NCBI RefSeq assembly: GCF_014174475.1
Contig: NZ_JACJUD010000004.1
Span: forward strand, 496,001 to 560,000
Length of the DNA: 64,000 bases
Source of the DNA: Aquipseudomonas ullengensis
GTDB taxonomy: Bacteria; Pseudomonadota; Gammaproteobacteria; Pseudomonadales; Pseudomonadaceae
Reading direction: 5' to 3'
Shown: in pieces, positions 20,468 through 29,191 of the stretch
Layout: each line of letters begins with the position of its first letter
Numbering within the stretch: the stretch's first letter is position 1
Notes under the pieces: model-generated
Databases searched by the model: none
Told to the model about the DNA's origin: nothing
What the model saw: only the letters and a program-made list of their open reading frames with translations
Program-made: the position numbers and the translations under genes

Positions 20468-20542
20468 CGTAGGGTGGACGACGCTTTTCTCGTCCACCAT
20501 GGCGATGTTTCGGTGGATGGATAAGGCGCCATCCACCCTACG
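20468..20542. repeat. Inverted repeat (GTAGGGTGGAC type)
   Basis: CGTAGGGTGGACGACG at the left and CCATCCACCCTACGG at the right form long inverted arms with further internal pairing (GGTGGACGA..TCGTCCACC). It is an extragenic palindrome between cobN and the ATPase gene; a degraded relative (GGTGGACAACGCTTTGC) is seen near 17962 between the methyltransferase gene and cobF. Confidence 0.75.
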
Positions 20543-20546
20543 GTTC

Positions 20547-23500
20547 TCATGACTCTTCGCTGTCCAGCAGCAGATTTTCCAGCGCCGCACGGTACTCGCC
20601 AGGATTTTCCCAAAGCCCGCGCTGCTGGGCTTCCAGCAAGCGCTCGAGGATATCCTGCAAGGCGCCGGGATTGTGCTGCTGGATAAAGTCACGGGTGCCC
20701 GTATCCAGCAGGTAGGCATCGGTGAGCAGCGCGTATTGATGGTCGTCGACCAGTTCGCTGGTGGCGTCGAAGGCGAACAGGTAGTCGATGGTCGCGGCCA
20801 GCTCGAAGGCGCCCTTGTAGCCGTGGCGCTTCATGCCCTCGATCCACTTGGGATTGGCCGCGCGGGCGCGCACCACGCGGGCCAGCTCCTGCTTGAGGGT
20901 GCGGATGCGCGGGGTGTCCGGTTGGCTGTTGTCGCCGTGGTAGCTGGCCACCTTGGCGCCGCGCAGGGTTTCTACCGCCGCCAGCATGCCGCCCTGGAAC
21001 TGGTAGTAGTCGTTGGAATCGAGGATGTCGTGCTCGCGGTTGTCCTGGTTGTGCAGCACCGCCTGCAGCTGCTCCAGGCGCTCGGCGAACTGCGCGCGCG
21101 CCGGTGTGCCCTCGGCGCCCTTGCCGTAGGCGTAGCCGCCCCAGTTGAGGTAGACCTCGGCCAGGTCCGCGCGGCTCTGCCACAGGCGCTCCTCGATGGC
21201 GTTCTGCACCCCAGCACCGTAGGCCCCGGGCTTGGCGCCGAAGATGCGCCAGCCAGCCTGGCGCCGGGCATCCTGCTCATCCAGGCCGTTGTCCTGCAGC
21301 GCCAGCGCCTCCTGCCAGACCCGCGCCGATAGCGGGTTCATCTCCGCCGGTTCATCCAGCTCGGCCACGGCCTGCACGGCGTCATCGAACAGGCGAATCA
21401 GGTTGGCGAAGGCATCGCGGAAGAAGCCGGACACCCGCAGGGTCACGTCGACCCGTGGGCGGCCGAGCTGCTCCAGCGGCAGTACCTCGAAACGCTCGAC
21501 GCGCTGGCTGCCGGCCTGCCACACCGGGCGCACGCCCATCAGCGCCAGGGCCTGGGCGATGTCATCGCCGCCGGTGCGCATGGTCGCGGTGCCCCACACC
21601 GACAGGCCGAGCTGGCGCAGATGGTCGCCCTCGTCCTGCAGGTGGCGTTCGAGCAGGCGCTCGGTGGCCTGCACGCCAAGGCGCCAGGCCGTGGGCGTGG
21701 GCAGGTTGCGCACATCCACGGAGAAGAAGTTGCGCCCGGTCGGCAGCACATCCAGACGCCCGCGACTCGGCGCACCACTGGGGCCGGCGGGCACGAAGCG
21801 GCCGTCAAGGGCGGCCAGCAGGCCGTGCATTTCCGCCGGGCCGCAGGCATCCAGCAGCGGCGCGATCTGCCCGCGCAGGCTATGCAGCACGGCGTCGCTG
21901 GCCAGGCCAACGGGTTCGCAGTGCGTCTCGTCGATCAGGCTCAAGCCAAGCAGTTCCAGCCGCTCACGGGTATCGCCGCAGCTGCGCCAGGACTCGTCGC
22001 TCAGGCGCTGCAGCACATCTGGCCGTGGCCCGCTCCAGGGTGCAGCCATATCGCAATCGAGCGGATCGAAACCCAGCTCAAGATCACGGGCCAGAGCGCG
22101 CAACAGACTGGCATTGCCGGCCTGGCCGTCACCCCGCGGAATACGCAGCAGCGCCAGCAGGGTGTCGCGGCGCAACGGGCCGGCTGGCGACTCGCCAAAC
22201 ACATGCAGGCCATCGCGGATCTGCGACTCCTTGAGGTCGCACAGGTAGGCATCGAGCTGCGGCAGCCAGCTGGCCGGGTCGTCGTTGAGCTGCAGGCCCA
22301 GCTCGCGGTCCAGGCTGGCCTCGCGCACCTTGAGCAGGATCTCGCCACGCAGCTCGGCGGCGCGGCGCAGGTCGAGCTGGCTGGCGTCGTAGTATTCGTC
22401 GGCCAGGCGCTCCAGGTCGCGCAGCGGGCCGTAGCTCTCGGCGCGGGTCAGCGGCGGCATCAGGTGGTCAATGATCACCGCCTGGGTGCGCCGCTTGGCC
22501 TGGGCGCCCTCGCCCGGGTCGTTGACGATGAACGGGTAGATATTCGGCAGCGGGCCGAGGATCGCCGTCGGCCAGCAGCTTTCGGACAGACCGACGCTCT
22601 TGCCCGGCAGCCACTCCAGGTTGCCGTGCTTGCCGACATGGATCACCGCGTTGGCGGCGAACACCTGGCGCATCCAGAAATAGAACGCCAGATAGCCATG
22701 GGGTGGCACCAGGTCGGGGTCGTGATAGACCGCCGCCGCATCGACCTGATAGCCACGGGCCGGCTGGATGCCGACAAAGGTCAGGCCGAAGCGCAGGCCT
22801 GCGATCATCAGGCGGCCGCTGCGGAACATCGGATCGTTTTCCGGCGCGCCCCAGCGCTGCAGCACCGCTTGTTGATTAGCCTCGGGCAACGCGGCGAAGC
22901 AACGCTGGTAGTCGTCCACCGCCAGGCTCTGCGCGCAAGGGCGCAGGTCGAGGTTGTCCAGATCGTTGGTCACCCCACCGAGCAACTGGTGGATCAGTGC
23001 GGTGCCCGTGTCCGGCAGGCCTTCGACCGGATAGCCCTGTTGCTGCAAGGCCCAGAGAATATTCAGCGCCGCCGCTGGCGTATCCAGGCCGACGCCGTTG
23101 CCAATACGGCCGTCGCGGGTCGGGTAGTTGGCCAGCACCAGGGCGATGCGTTTGTCCATCGCCGGCGTGCGCTGCAACTCGCACCAACGCCGCGCCAGCT
23201 CACTGACGAAATCCATGCCCGGCAGATGCGCGCGGTAGCAGACCACATCGCTCTGGCTGCGTTCGCTGCGCCAGGCCAGGCCCTTGAAGCTGATCGGCCT
23301 GGTGATCAGCCGGCCATCCAGTTCCGGCAAGGCGATATGCATGGCCAAGTCGCGCGGGCCAAGACCCTGGGCGCTGGCCTGCCATTGCTCCTCGCTATCC
23401 AGCGCACACAGCGCCTGCAACACCGGGATATCACGGCGAAACGGCCGCTCCTGCGGCGCTTCCGGGTTGGACTGGGCAAAGCCGGTGGTATTGAGGATCA

Positions 23501-24281
23501 CGCTGGCGCCCGCCTCGTCCAGCCAGGCTTCGACCTGCTCCAGGCACGCCGCTTCCTTGAGACTGGCAACGGCGATTGGCAGCGGGTTGAGGCCCTGGGC
23601 CTGCAAACGCTGGCAGAAGGTATCGACGAAGGCGGTGTTCGCCGCCTGCACGTGGGTGCGATAGAACAGAAGCGCCGCCACCGGCTGCCCGGCCTGCCAC
23701 TCGGCGCGCCAGTCATCGAGCGTCGCGTATCCGCGTTGCGGGTGGTAGACCAGCGTACGCGGCAGCGCTTGCGGCTCCTGCCAAGGGTAATCGCGACCCA
23801 GCCACTGGCTGGCGATGCACTGCAGCAGCTGGCGCGCGTTGTCTGCGCCACCCTGGCGCAGGTATTGCCACAAGCGCTGACTGTCGTCCGCCGACGCGTT
23901 GCCCAGGCCGGTCAGTTCGGGATCTGGACTGTCGTCACCGGGCACCAGGATCAGCCGCGTCCCCTGCCCGGCCAGCTCGACCAGACGCTCGATGCCGTAG
24001 CGCCAGTAGCTGACGCCGCCATGCACGGAAATCAGGATGACCTTGGCGTGGCGCAGCACCTGCTCGACGTAGAAATCCACCGAAGCATGGTTGGGCAGCT
24101 GCGCCGGGCTGGCCAGGCGCAGGCTGGGGAAATCCTCGGGCAGGCTGCGCGCCACCTCGGCCAGCAGCGACAGGTGCGAATCGCCAGTGCACAGGATCAC
24201 CAGCTCGGCCGGGGTCTGGCCGAGGTCGGCGATGCTGTCGGCCGGCAGTGCGACGCCGGGCTGGGTGCGCAGCAAGTGCAT
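20547..24281 (-). CDS. cobN: Cobaltochelatase large subunit CobN
   Basis: 1244 aa, the usual size of CobN/BchH-type subunits. It starts MHLLRTQPGVALPADS and has the conserved blocks HGNLEWLPGKSVGLSE (substrate/metal region) and GVGLDTPAAALNIL. It binds hydrogenobyrinic acid a,c-diamide and cobalt, and inserts the metal using an ATPase/VWA pair. That pair is encoded just downstream by the ChlI/ChlD-like genes. cobW lies 149 bp upstream across a REP pair; the riboswitch at 25.6-25.8 kb may control the whole run. Confidence 0.97.
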   Translation of the reverse strand: MHLLRTQPGVALPADSIADLGQTPAELVILCTGDSHLSLLAEVARSLPEDFPSLRLASPAQLPNHASVDFYVEQVLRHAKVILISVHGGVSYWRYGIERLVELAGQGTRLILVPGDDSPDPELTGLGNASADDSQRLWQYLRQGGADNARQLLQCIASQWLGRDYPWQEPQALPRTLVYHPQRGYATLDDWRAEWQAGQPVAALLFYRTHVQAANTAFVDTFCQRLQAQGLNPLPIAVASLKEAACLEQVEAWLDEAGASVILNTTGFAQSNPEAPQERPFRRDIPVLQALCALDSEEQWQASAQGLGPRDLAMHIALPELDGRLITRPISFKGLAWRSERSQSDVVCYRAHLPGMDFVSELARRWCELQRTPAMDKRIALVLANYPTRDGRIGNGVGLDTPAAALNILWALQQQGYPVEGLPDTGTALIHQLLGGVTNDLDNLDLRPCAQSLAVDDYQRCFAALPEANQQAVLQRWGAPENDPMFRSGRLMIAGLRFGLTFVGIQPARGYQVDAAAVYHDPDLVPPHGYLAFYFWMRQVFAANAVIHVGKHGNLEWLPGKSVGLSESCWPTAILGPLPNIYPFIVNDPGEGAQAKRRTQAVIIDHLMPPLTRAESYGPLRDLERLADEYYDASQLDLRRAAELRGEILLKVREASLDRELGLQLNDDPASWLPQLDAYLCDLKESQIRDGLHVFGESPAGPLRRDTLLALLRIPRGDGQAGNASLLRALARDLELGFDPLDCDMAAPWSGPRPDVLQRLSDESWRSCGDTRERLELLGLSLIDETHCEPVGLASDAVLHSLRGQIAPLLDACGPAEMHGLLAALDGRFVPAGPSGAPSRGRLDVLPTGRNFFSVDVRNLPTPTAWRLGVQATERLLERHLQDEGDHLRQLGLSVWGTATMRTGGDDIAQALALMGVRPVWQAGSQRVERFEVLPLEQLGRPRVDVTLRVSGFFRDAFANLIRLFDDAVQAVAELDEPAEMNPLSARVWQEALALQDNGLDEQDARRQAGWRIFGAKPGAYGAGVQNAIEERLWQSRADLAEVYLNWGGYAYGKGAEGTPARAQFAERLEQLQAVLHNQDNREHDILDSNDYYQFQGGMLAAVETLRGAKVASYHGDNSQPDTPRIRTLKQELARVVRARAANPKWIEGMKRHGYKGAFELAATIDYLFAFDATSELVDDHQYALLTDAYLLDTGTRDFIQQHNPGALQDILERLLEAQQRGLWENPGEYRAALENLLLDSEES

Positions 24282-24308
24282 GGGTCAGGGCTCCCTGCTG
24301 ATCGACGC

Positions 24309-24420
24309 GCCCTTACCCCCAGCCCCTCTCCCAAAGGGCGAGGGGAGAAAAGCAGTGCGGGGCCTTAGACCGCGCGCCGCCCCTGCCCCCTCTCCCTCCG
24401 GGAGAGGGCTGGGGTGAGGG
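24309..24420. repeat. REP pair between cobN and cobW
   Basis: Two G-rich palindromes, CCCCTCTCCCAAAGGGCGAG (near 24323-24342) and CCCTCTCCCTCCGGGAGAGG (near 24388-24407), in the 149-bp gap. They are the same family as the blocks in the 230-bp tandem array at 2.76-3.44 kb. On the minus-strand transcript they could fold and partly uncouple cobN from cobW. Confidence 0.8.
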
Positions 24421-24430
24421 AAATGGAATG

Positions 24431-25480
24431 TCACGCCAGCGCCGCCTGCAGCTCTGCCTCGATGGCCGCCTGATCCAGCGCCTGGCCAATCACCACCAAG
24501 CGTGTGATACGAGCCTCATCCGCGCCCCAGGCACGATCGAAATGCTTGTCGAAACGCTGGCCAACGCCCTGCAACAGCAGGCGCATGGGTTTGCCGGGGA
24601 TGGCGGCGAAGCCCTTGATACGCAGGATGCCGTACGTGGCCACTGCGCCCTTGAGCGCTTGCAGCAGGCGAGCTTCGTCAACCTCCGGCAGGTCGACGGA
24701 GAAGGAGTCGAACTCATCGTGGTCGTGATCCTCGTCCTCATCGTCGTGATGGGTGCGGCGCGCGTCGATGTGCAGTTCGGTCTCGCAGTTGAGCCCCAGC
24801 AGCACGTCCAGCGGCAGCTCGCCGCCGTGGGCTTCGATGACTTTCACCGCCGGCGGCAGCTGCTCGGTCACCTCGGCGCGCACGGCGGCCAGGGTCTCGG
24901 CATCCAGCAGATCGGCCTTGTTGAGGATGACCAGGTCGGCGCTGGCCAGTTGGTCAGCGAACAGTTCATGCAGCGGCGACTCGTGGTCCAGGTTGGGGTC
25001 GAGCTTGCGCTGCTGATCGACCTGATCCGGAAAGGCAGCGAAGGTGCCGGCGGCCACGGCCGGGCTGTCGACCACGGTAATCACCGCGTCGACGGTGCAG
25101 GCATTGCGGATTTCCGGCCAGTTGAAGGCTTGCACCAGCGGCTTGGGCAAGGCCAGGCCGGAGGTTTCGATGAGGATGTGATCGAGGTCGCCACGCCGCG
25201 CCAGCAGCTCGCGCATCACCGGGAAGAACTCTTCCTGCACGGTGCAGCACAGGCAGCCGTTGGCCAGTTCGTAGACCCGGCCGTTGGCCTCTTCTGCCGA
25301 ACAGCCGATGGAGCATTGCTTGAGGATTTCGCCGTCGATGCCGAGCTCGCCGAACTCGTTGACGATCACCGCGATACGCCGGCCCTGGGCGTGGCTGAGC
25401 ATATGGCGCAGCAAGGTGGTTTTGCCGGCACCGAGAAAGCCGGTAACGATGGTGACGGGAAGTTTGGCCAAGCTGTTCAT
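24431..25480 (-). CDS. cobW: CobW, G3E-family GTPase metallochaperone
   Basis: 349 aa. Walker A GFLGAGKTT (14-22), the metal-binding CLCC motif (76-79), and the NKAD guanine motif. A His/Asp/Glu-rich run HHDDEDEDHDHDE near residues 243-255 links the GTPase and C-terminal domains and could bind metal. CobW proteins deliver Co(II) to the chelatase. It is the first gene downstream of the minus-strand cobalamin riboswitch at 25605-25795, consistent with a B12-repressed role. Confidence 0.95.
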   Translation of the reverse strand: MNSLAKLPVTIVTGFLGAGKTTLLRHMLSHAQGRRIAVIVNEFGELGIDGEILKQCSIGCSAEEANGRVYELANGCLCCTVQEEFFPVMRELLARRGDLDHILIETSGLALPKPLVQAFNWPEIRNACTVDAVITVVDSPAVAAGTFAAFPDQVDQQRKLDPNLDHESPLHELFADQLASADLVILNKADLLDAETLAAVRAEVTEQLPPAVKVIEAHGGELPLDVLLGLNCETELHIDARRTHHDDEDEDHDHDEFDSFSVDLPEVDEARLLQALKGAVATYGILRIKGFAAIPGKPMRLLLQGVGQRFDKHFDRAWGADEARITRLVVIGQALDQAAIEAELQAALA

Positions 25481-25604
25481 CTGTCGCTGCCCTGTGCGGT
25501 TCGAAGCTAAATCGGATCGGCAGGCAGGTGCGACGCGTGCTGCGCAGCCATCGGGCTCGCGTCAGCCGTGCGCCACCGGATCACCCCGCCCGGTTGTCAT
25601 CATG

Positions 25605-25795
25605 CAGTTCGAAGGCAGGTCTCCTGGCTCACGACGTGGCCCATCCCTGATCAGGGCGGCCCTCTCTTCGCCTTCCCGCTTAGCGCAGTGGCAATGGAAG
25701 AGATCGAGTCGTTTACAGTTGCGGGGGCAGCTGCGGCGTTGAACCGCATTCCCTCTTAGCTCTGGCGCCTGGCGGCGCAGAGAACCTCGAAGCGG
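25605..25795 (-). promoter_or_regulatory. Cobalamin riboswitch upstream of cobW
   Basis: Minus-strand leader with core GCTGCCCCCGCAACTGTAAA (about 25713-25732) and B12 box AGCCAGGAGACCTGCC (25614-25629). The outer P1 arms lie near 25610 and 25790. It is followed by about 125 nt to the cobW start. It would lower expression of cobW, and perhaps cobN and the chelatase genes, when adenosylcobalamin is high. Confidence 0.93.
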
Positions 25796-25797
25796 CA

Positions 25798-25826
25798 AGG
25801 CTACGCAGTGCATGGCGCAGGGTCAA
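25798..25826 (-). promoter_or_regulatory. Sigma-70 promoter for the cobW riboswitch transcript
   Basis: On the minus strand: TTGACC (25821-25826), 17-nt spacer, TAGCCT (25798-25803). It lies immediately upstream of the riboswitch. Confidence 0.6.
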
Positions 25827-25866
25827 TTCGCACAACACGGCCGGCGCCTGCCGAATATCGCCGAAG

Positions 25867-25896
25867 TTGACGCCCGCCAAGGGTTCGTGATGTTCT
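25867..25896 (+). promoter_or_regulatory. Sigma-70 promoter for the cbtBA riboswitch transcript
   Basis: TTGACG (25867-25872), 18-nt spacer, TGTTCT (25891-25896), about 10 nt before the riboswitch begins. It is divergent from the cobW promoter, with 40 bp between the two -35 elements. Confidence 0.5.
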
Positions 25897-25902
25897 AGAA
25901 AA

Positions 25903-26115
25903 GCTGTTTCAGGTGTCTTGCGCCGTCGTGCGCAAGGTGAAACGGGAAGTCGGTGCGCCCTGTCTCGCTCAGAGCTGGCTAGTCCGACGCTGCCCCCGCA
26001 ACGGTAAGCGAACGATGGGATCGGTATCCACTGTGCCTCGGCATGGGAAGGTCAGACCCATAGCACTGCACTCAGCAGTCGTCGCAAGCCCGGAGACCGG
26101 CCTGAATCCATACAG
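25903..26115 (+). promoter_or_regulatory. Cobalamin riboswitch upstream of cbtBA
   Basis: Plus-strand leader with the P2 region GGTGAAACGGGAAGTCGGTG, core GCTGCCCCCGCAACGGTAAG (26009-26028 region) and the B12 box variant AAGCCCGGAGACCGGCCT (26087-26104). The cbtB ATG follows about 125 nt later. It controls the cobalt transporter genes. With the cobW riboswitch it fills the 750-bp gap between cobW and cbtB. Confidence 0.93.
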
Positions 26116-26228
26116 TTTGGCAAACCCGCGGTGGGCGGGCGCAAACCGGAAGCCTGCGTGCGCTCGCGCCAGGCTCTTCGTGCGTTCCCTTCTGCTACGT
26201 CTTCATTTCCAGTTCAGAGGGAACGGTC

Positions 26229-26414
26229 ATGTCCAGTAGCACCCTTACACATTCTGCCGAGGCCAGCGCCTCGCTCTCACACCGCCTGGCCCTGGCCATC
26301 GGTGCCGGCCTGCTCGGCGCCCTGCTGGTGTACTTCGCCGGCTTTTCGCACATCGAAGCGGTACACAACGCCGCGCACGATACCCGTCACAGCGCCGCCT
26401 TCCCCTGCCACTGA
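26229..26414 (+). CDS. cbtB: CbtB, cobalt transporter small subunit
   Basis: 61 aa with one membrane helix at about residues 18-40 and a His-rich C-terminus (HNAAHDTRHSAAFPCH) that is the CbtB hallmark and probably binds cobalt. It starts at the ATG at 26229 after GAGGGAACGGTC. CbtB always pairs with CbtA, here 10 bp downstream. Regulated by the preceding cobalamin riboswitch. Confidence 0.93.
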   Translation: MSSSTLTHSAEASASLSHRLALAIGAGLLGALLVYFAGFSHIEAVHNAAHDTRHSAAFPCH

Positions 26415-26424
26415 GAGCCCAGCC

Positions 26425-27138
26425 ATGATCAAGCGTATCGCGCAGACGGCCGGTTTCAGCGGCCTGCTGGCAGCCCTGCTGCTGACCCTGCTGCAAAGCT
26501 TCTGGGTCTCCCCGCTGATTCTCCAGGGTGAAACCTACGAGAACGCCGAACCCGCCACCGAGCAGGTTGCCGAGCACAGCCATGAAGCTGGCACCGCCGC
26601 CCACACTCACGAACACAGCGCCGAAGCCTGGGCGCCGGAAGATGGCTGGCAACGTGTGCTGGCCACCACGGGCAGCAACCTGGTGATCGCCGTCGGCTTC
26701 GCCCTGATGCTGGCTGGCCTGTACACCTTGCGCACGCCGGGCCGCACCCGTGACGGCCTGCTCTGGGGCCTGGCCGGCTTCGCTACGTTCAGCCTGGCGC
26801 CGTCGCTCGGCCTGCCGCCGGAATTGCCTGGCACGGCCGCAGCCGACCTGGCGCTGCGCCAGTACTGGTGGATCGGTACCGCCACCGCCACGGCAGTCGG
26901 CCTGGCGCTGATCGCCTTCGCCCGCCACTGGGCAGTGAAGGTGCTCGGCGCGGCATTGCTGGCCATCCCCCATGTGATCGGCGCGCCGCAGCCGGAGGTT
27001 CATTCGAGCCTGGCGCCGGAAGCTATGGAACATCAGTTCATCTGGGCCTCGCTGATCACCAACGTGTTGTTCTGGACCGCCCTGGGCGTCCTCAGCGCGT
27101 GGCTGTATCGCCGCTTCGCCGGCGCCAACGCCGCATAA
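26425..27138 (+). CDS. cbtA: CbtA, cobalt transporter subunit
   Basis: 237 aa with five or so membrane helices. A periplasm- or loop-located His/Glu-rich stretch (EHSHEAGTAAHTHEHSAEAW) follows the first helix and fits metal binding. The ATG at 26425 is 10 bp after the cbtB stop. CbtAB is a predicted B12-regulated cobalt uptake system; direct transport data are limited as far as I know. A terminator follows at 27164-27197. Confidence 0.93.
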   Translation: MIKRIAQTAGFSGLLAALLLTLLQSFWVSPLILQGETYENAEPATEQVAEHSHEAGTAAHTHEHSAEAWAPEDGWQRVLATTGSNLVIAVGFALMLAGLYTLRTPGRTRDGLLWGLAGFATFSLAPSLGLPPELPGTAAADLALRQYWWIGTATATAVGLALIAFARHWAVKVLGAALLAIPHVIGAPQPEVHSSLAPEAMEHQFIWASLITNVLFWTALGVLSAWLYRRFAGANAA

Positions 27139-27163
27139 GCGCGCCTTTGGTAGTCGCCCGCGA

Positions 27164-27197
27164 ACCCGCTGCCGGCCCTGCCGCCAGCGGGTTTTTC
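27164..27197 (+). terminator. Intrinsic terminator after cbtA
   Basis: Stem AACCCGCTG..CAGCGGGTT followed by a T-run, 25 bp after cbtA. It should separate cbtBA from cobE-cobM, although some read-through may supply the downstream genes. Confidence 0.75.
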
Positions 27198-27219
27198 GTC
27201 TCCATCCAGGCCATTGCTC

Positions 27220-27666
27220 GTGATCAAACACAACCTGCTGTATATCGCCGGACTGGGCTGTCGCCGTGGTTGCCCGGAAGCCGACCTGTATGACCTGCTG
27301 GCACAGACCCTGCGCGTCCACGGCCTGCAACCGGCAGACCTGAGCGGCCTGGCCAGCATCGAGCAGAAACGCGACGAGCCGGGCCTGCTCGCCCTGGCGC
27401 AACATCTCGACCTGCCACTGACGCTTTTCAGCCCTGACCAGTTGAGTCCATTCGCCGAACGAGTGACACAGCTCAGCGTTGCAGCCTTGCACAGCACCGG
27501 CAGCGCCAGCGTCGCCGAGGCCTGCGCACTGGCCCAGGTAGAGGCCCTCACTGGCGCAACAGCCAGCTTGCTGATCAGCCGACACAGCAGCGCCCAGGCC
27601 ACCTTCGCCCTGGCCGGCGTCATGGCCATAGCGGACGACTTCATCGATAAACAGGAGCGAGCATGA
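27220..27666 (+). CDS. cobE: CobE / CbiG C-terminal-domain protein
   Basis: 148 aa from a GTG at 27220 (a TTG two codons upstream is also open). The N-terminal motif YIAGLGCRRGCPEADL is the CbiG-C/CobE signature, and ASIEQKRDEPGLLALAQHL matches the second conserved block. CobE is needed for B12 synthesis in the aerobic pathway; it binds ring intermediates, but its reaction is not settled. The stop overlaps the cobM start (ATGA). Confidence 0.88.
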   Translation: MIKHNLLYIAGLGCRRGCPEADLYDLLAQTLRVHGLQPADLSGLASIEQKRDEPGLLALAQHLDLPLTLFSPDQLSPFAERVTQLSVAALHSTGSASVAEACALAQVEALTGATASLLISRHSSAQATFALAGVMAIADDFIDKQERA

Positions 27667-28439
27667 CGGTCTATTTCATTGGCGCCGGACCCGGCGACCC
27701 GGAGCTGATCACGGTCAAGGGCCAGCGTTTGATCCGCAGTTGCCCGGTGATCCTGTATGCCGGCTCTCTGGTACCCGAAGCGGTACTGGCCGGACATAGC
27801 GCCGAACAGGTGGTCAACACCGCCGAACTGCACCTGCAAGCGATAGTCGAGCTGATCAAGAGTGCCCATGCGCGCGGCCAGGATGTCGCCCGCGTGCACT
27901 CTGGCGATCCGTCCCTGTATGGCGCCATCGGCGAGCAGATTCGTCATCTGCGCGCCCACGGCATTCCCTTCGAGATCATTCCCGGCGTTACCGCCACGGC
28001 GGCCTGCGCGGCCCTGCTAGAGAGCGAACTGACCCTGCCACAGGTGTCGCAAACGGTGATCCTCACCCGCTTCGCCAGCAAATCGGAAATGCCCGCCGGC
28101 GAACAACTGCACGACCTCGCCCGTCACGGCGCCACCATGGCCATTCACTTGGGCGTGAATCATCTGGGGCGGATTGTCGAAGAGTTGCTGCCGCACTACG
28201 GCGCCGATTGCCCGATCGCCGTGGTGCATCGCGCCAGCTGGCCGGACCAGGACTGGGTCAGCGGCACGCTGGCCGACATCGAAGAGAACGTACGCGCCAA
28301 GGGCTTCCGGCGCACCGCGCTGATCATCGTCGGCCGTGTGCTCGGCGCCGAAGACTTCGCCGACTCAGCGCTCTACAACGAAACCACGCGACACCTGTTC
28401 AGACCGGCAGGCGACGCAGGCAATAAAGACTCTGACTGA
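27663..28439 (+). CDS. cobM: Precorrin-4 C11-methyltransferase CobM
   Basis: 258 aa tetrapyrrole methyltransferase: [16 protein letters not shown] at the N-terminus, the SGDPSLYGAIGEQ loop, and EIIPGVTATAACAA. It methylates precorrin-4 at C11 to give precorrin-5, the CobF substrate. It is translationally coupled to cobE by a 4-bp overlap. Its last 41 bp overlap a convergent small gene on the minus strand. Confidence 0.96.
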   Translation: MTVYFIGAGPGDPELITVKGQRLIRSCPVILYAGSLVPEAVLAGHSAEQVVNTAELHLQAIVELIKSAHARGQDVARVHSGDPSLYGAIGEQIRHLRAHGIPFEIIPGVTATAACAALLESELTLPQVSQTVILTRFASKSEMPAGEQLHDLARHGATMAIHLGVNHLGRIVEELLPHYGADCPIAVVHRASWPDQDWVSGTLADIEENVRAKGFRRTALIIVGRVLGAEDFADSALYNETTRHLFRPAGDAGNKDSD

Positions 28440-28716
28440 TCTTGCCGTGATTCTCGGCAATCACGATTTCCGCACCCTGCGCTCGCAGGTGCAGGTTGAT
28501 CTCGCTGGCGAACAGTTCCTGACAGAACCGCGCGTACGACACCTGAGCGGCAGCGTCCAGCCGCTGCATCAGCAGCGCATGCAGCGCCGGCAAGGTGAAA
28601 CACCAGCCACCCGCATCACAGGCAAACCCGCGCTCCCTGAGCCGGGCGACGAAAGTCTCGTCCCCACCCAGCACCTGGGCGCAGCACTCAAGAAACACCT
28701 CGACCCGTTGCGACAT
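28399..28716 (-). CDS. Small protein of unknown function
   Basis: 105 aa starting MSQRVEVFLECCAQVLGG. It is a mixed helical protein with four Cys in the first half and no recognised domain or signal. It sits tail to tail with cobM, overlapping it by 41 bp. The amino-acid make-up looks like a real soluble protein rather than a shadow of cobM, as most of it lies outside cobM. I do not recognise a function. Confidence 0.6.
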   Translation of the reverse strand: MSQRVEVFLECCAQVLGGDETFVARLRERGFACDAGGWCFTLPALHALLMQRLDAAAQVSYARFCQELFASEINLHLRAQGAEIVIAENHGKISQSLYCLRRLPV

Positions 28717-28824
28717 CGCACGCTCATCCGCTGATCACCCTCTAACCGGGCGGCTCGCACTTTACCGACGCGGGTCGAAGACTGAAACCAGCCCTCGACG
28801 CACCACGACCAAATCGCAGGCAAG

Positions 28825-28850
28825 AAAAAGCCCGCAATGAGCGGGCCTCT
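28825..28850 (-). terminator. Terminator downstream of tRNA-Leu
   Basis: On the minus strand, GCCCGCTCATTGCGGGC followed by TTTTTCTTG, about 170 nt after tRNA-Leu. Between 28717 and 29020 I see no gene. Confidence 0.75.
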
Positions 28851-29020
28851 TCTAATGGGGAGCTAGTCCTTTAGCTTGTCTCGATCATCTGCCGGCGCTT
28901 GTGAAAATTGTGTGAAAGACAAAAATTAAATACGCGCCAGGCAGCAGAAACAGTAAACCGGCCACACGTGCCGTGCTTGTATGGAATTCATAGCCCATGG
29001 GGACAGCTAGAACAATCAGA

Positions 29021-29107
29021 TGGTGCCCGAACCCGGACTCGAACCGGGATGACCGTAAGGCCGAGAGATTTTAAGTCTCCTGCGTCTACCGATTTCGCCA
29101 TTCGGGC
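29021..29107 (-). tRNA. tRNA-Leu (TAA)
   Basis: 87 nt including encoded CCA. Acceptor GCCCGAA pairs with TTCGGGC; TTCGAGTCC in the T arm; long variable arm typical of leucine tRNAs; anticodon TAA in CTTAAAA. Own promoter upstream at 29135-29163. Confidence 0.97.
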
Positions 29108-29134
29108 AGTAGCGCTGAAAAAAGCCAGGGCCGG

Positions 29135-29163
29135 ACTATATACAGCCCCAGCCGCTCCGACAA
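29135..29163 (-). promoter_or_regulatory. Sigma-70 promoter of tRNA-Leu
   Basis: On the minus strand: TTGTCG (29158-29163), exactly 17 nt, TATAGT (29135-29140), then a GC-rich discriminator (CCGGCCC), a feature of stringently controlled stable-RNA promoters. Confidence 0.7.
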
Positions 29164-29191
29164 GGCTGCTCGCCTATAGCCTGCCACAAAG

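Noticed and set aside
21621..24368. 915-aa open frame opposite cobN
   Set aside because: Complete overlap with CobN, which has family motifs along its length; the antisense frame has none.
9637..28439. Horizontally acquired genomic island boundaries for the B12 cluster
   Set aside because: No integrase, direct repeats or change of base composition that I can see; the tRNAs on the right are intact and show no att duplication.
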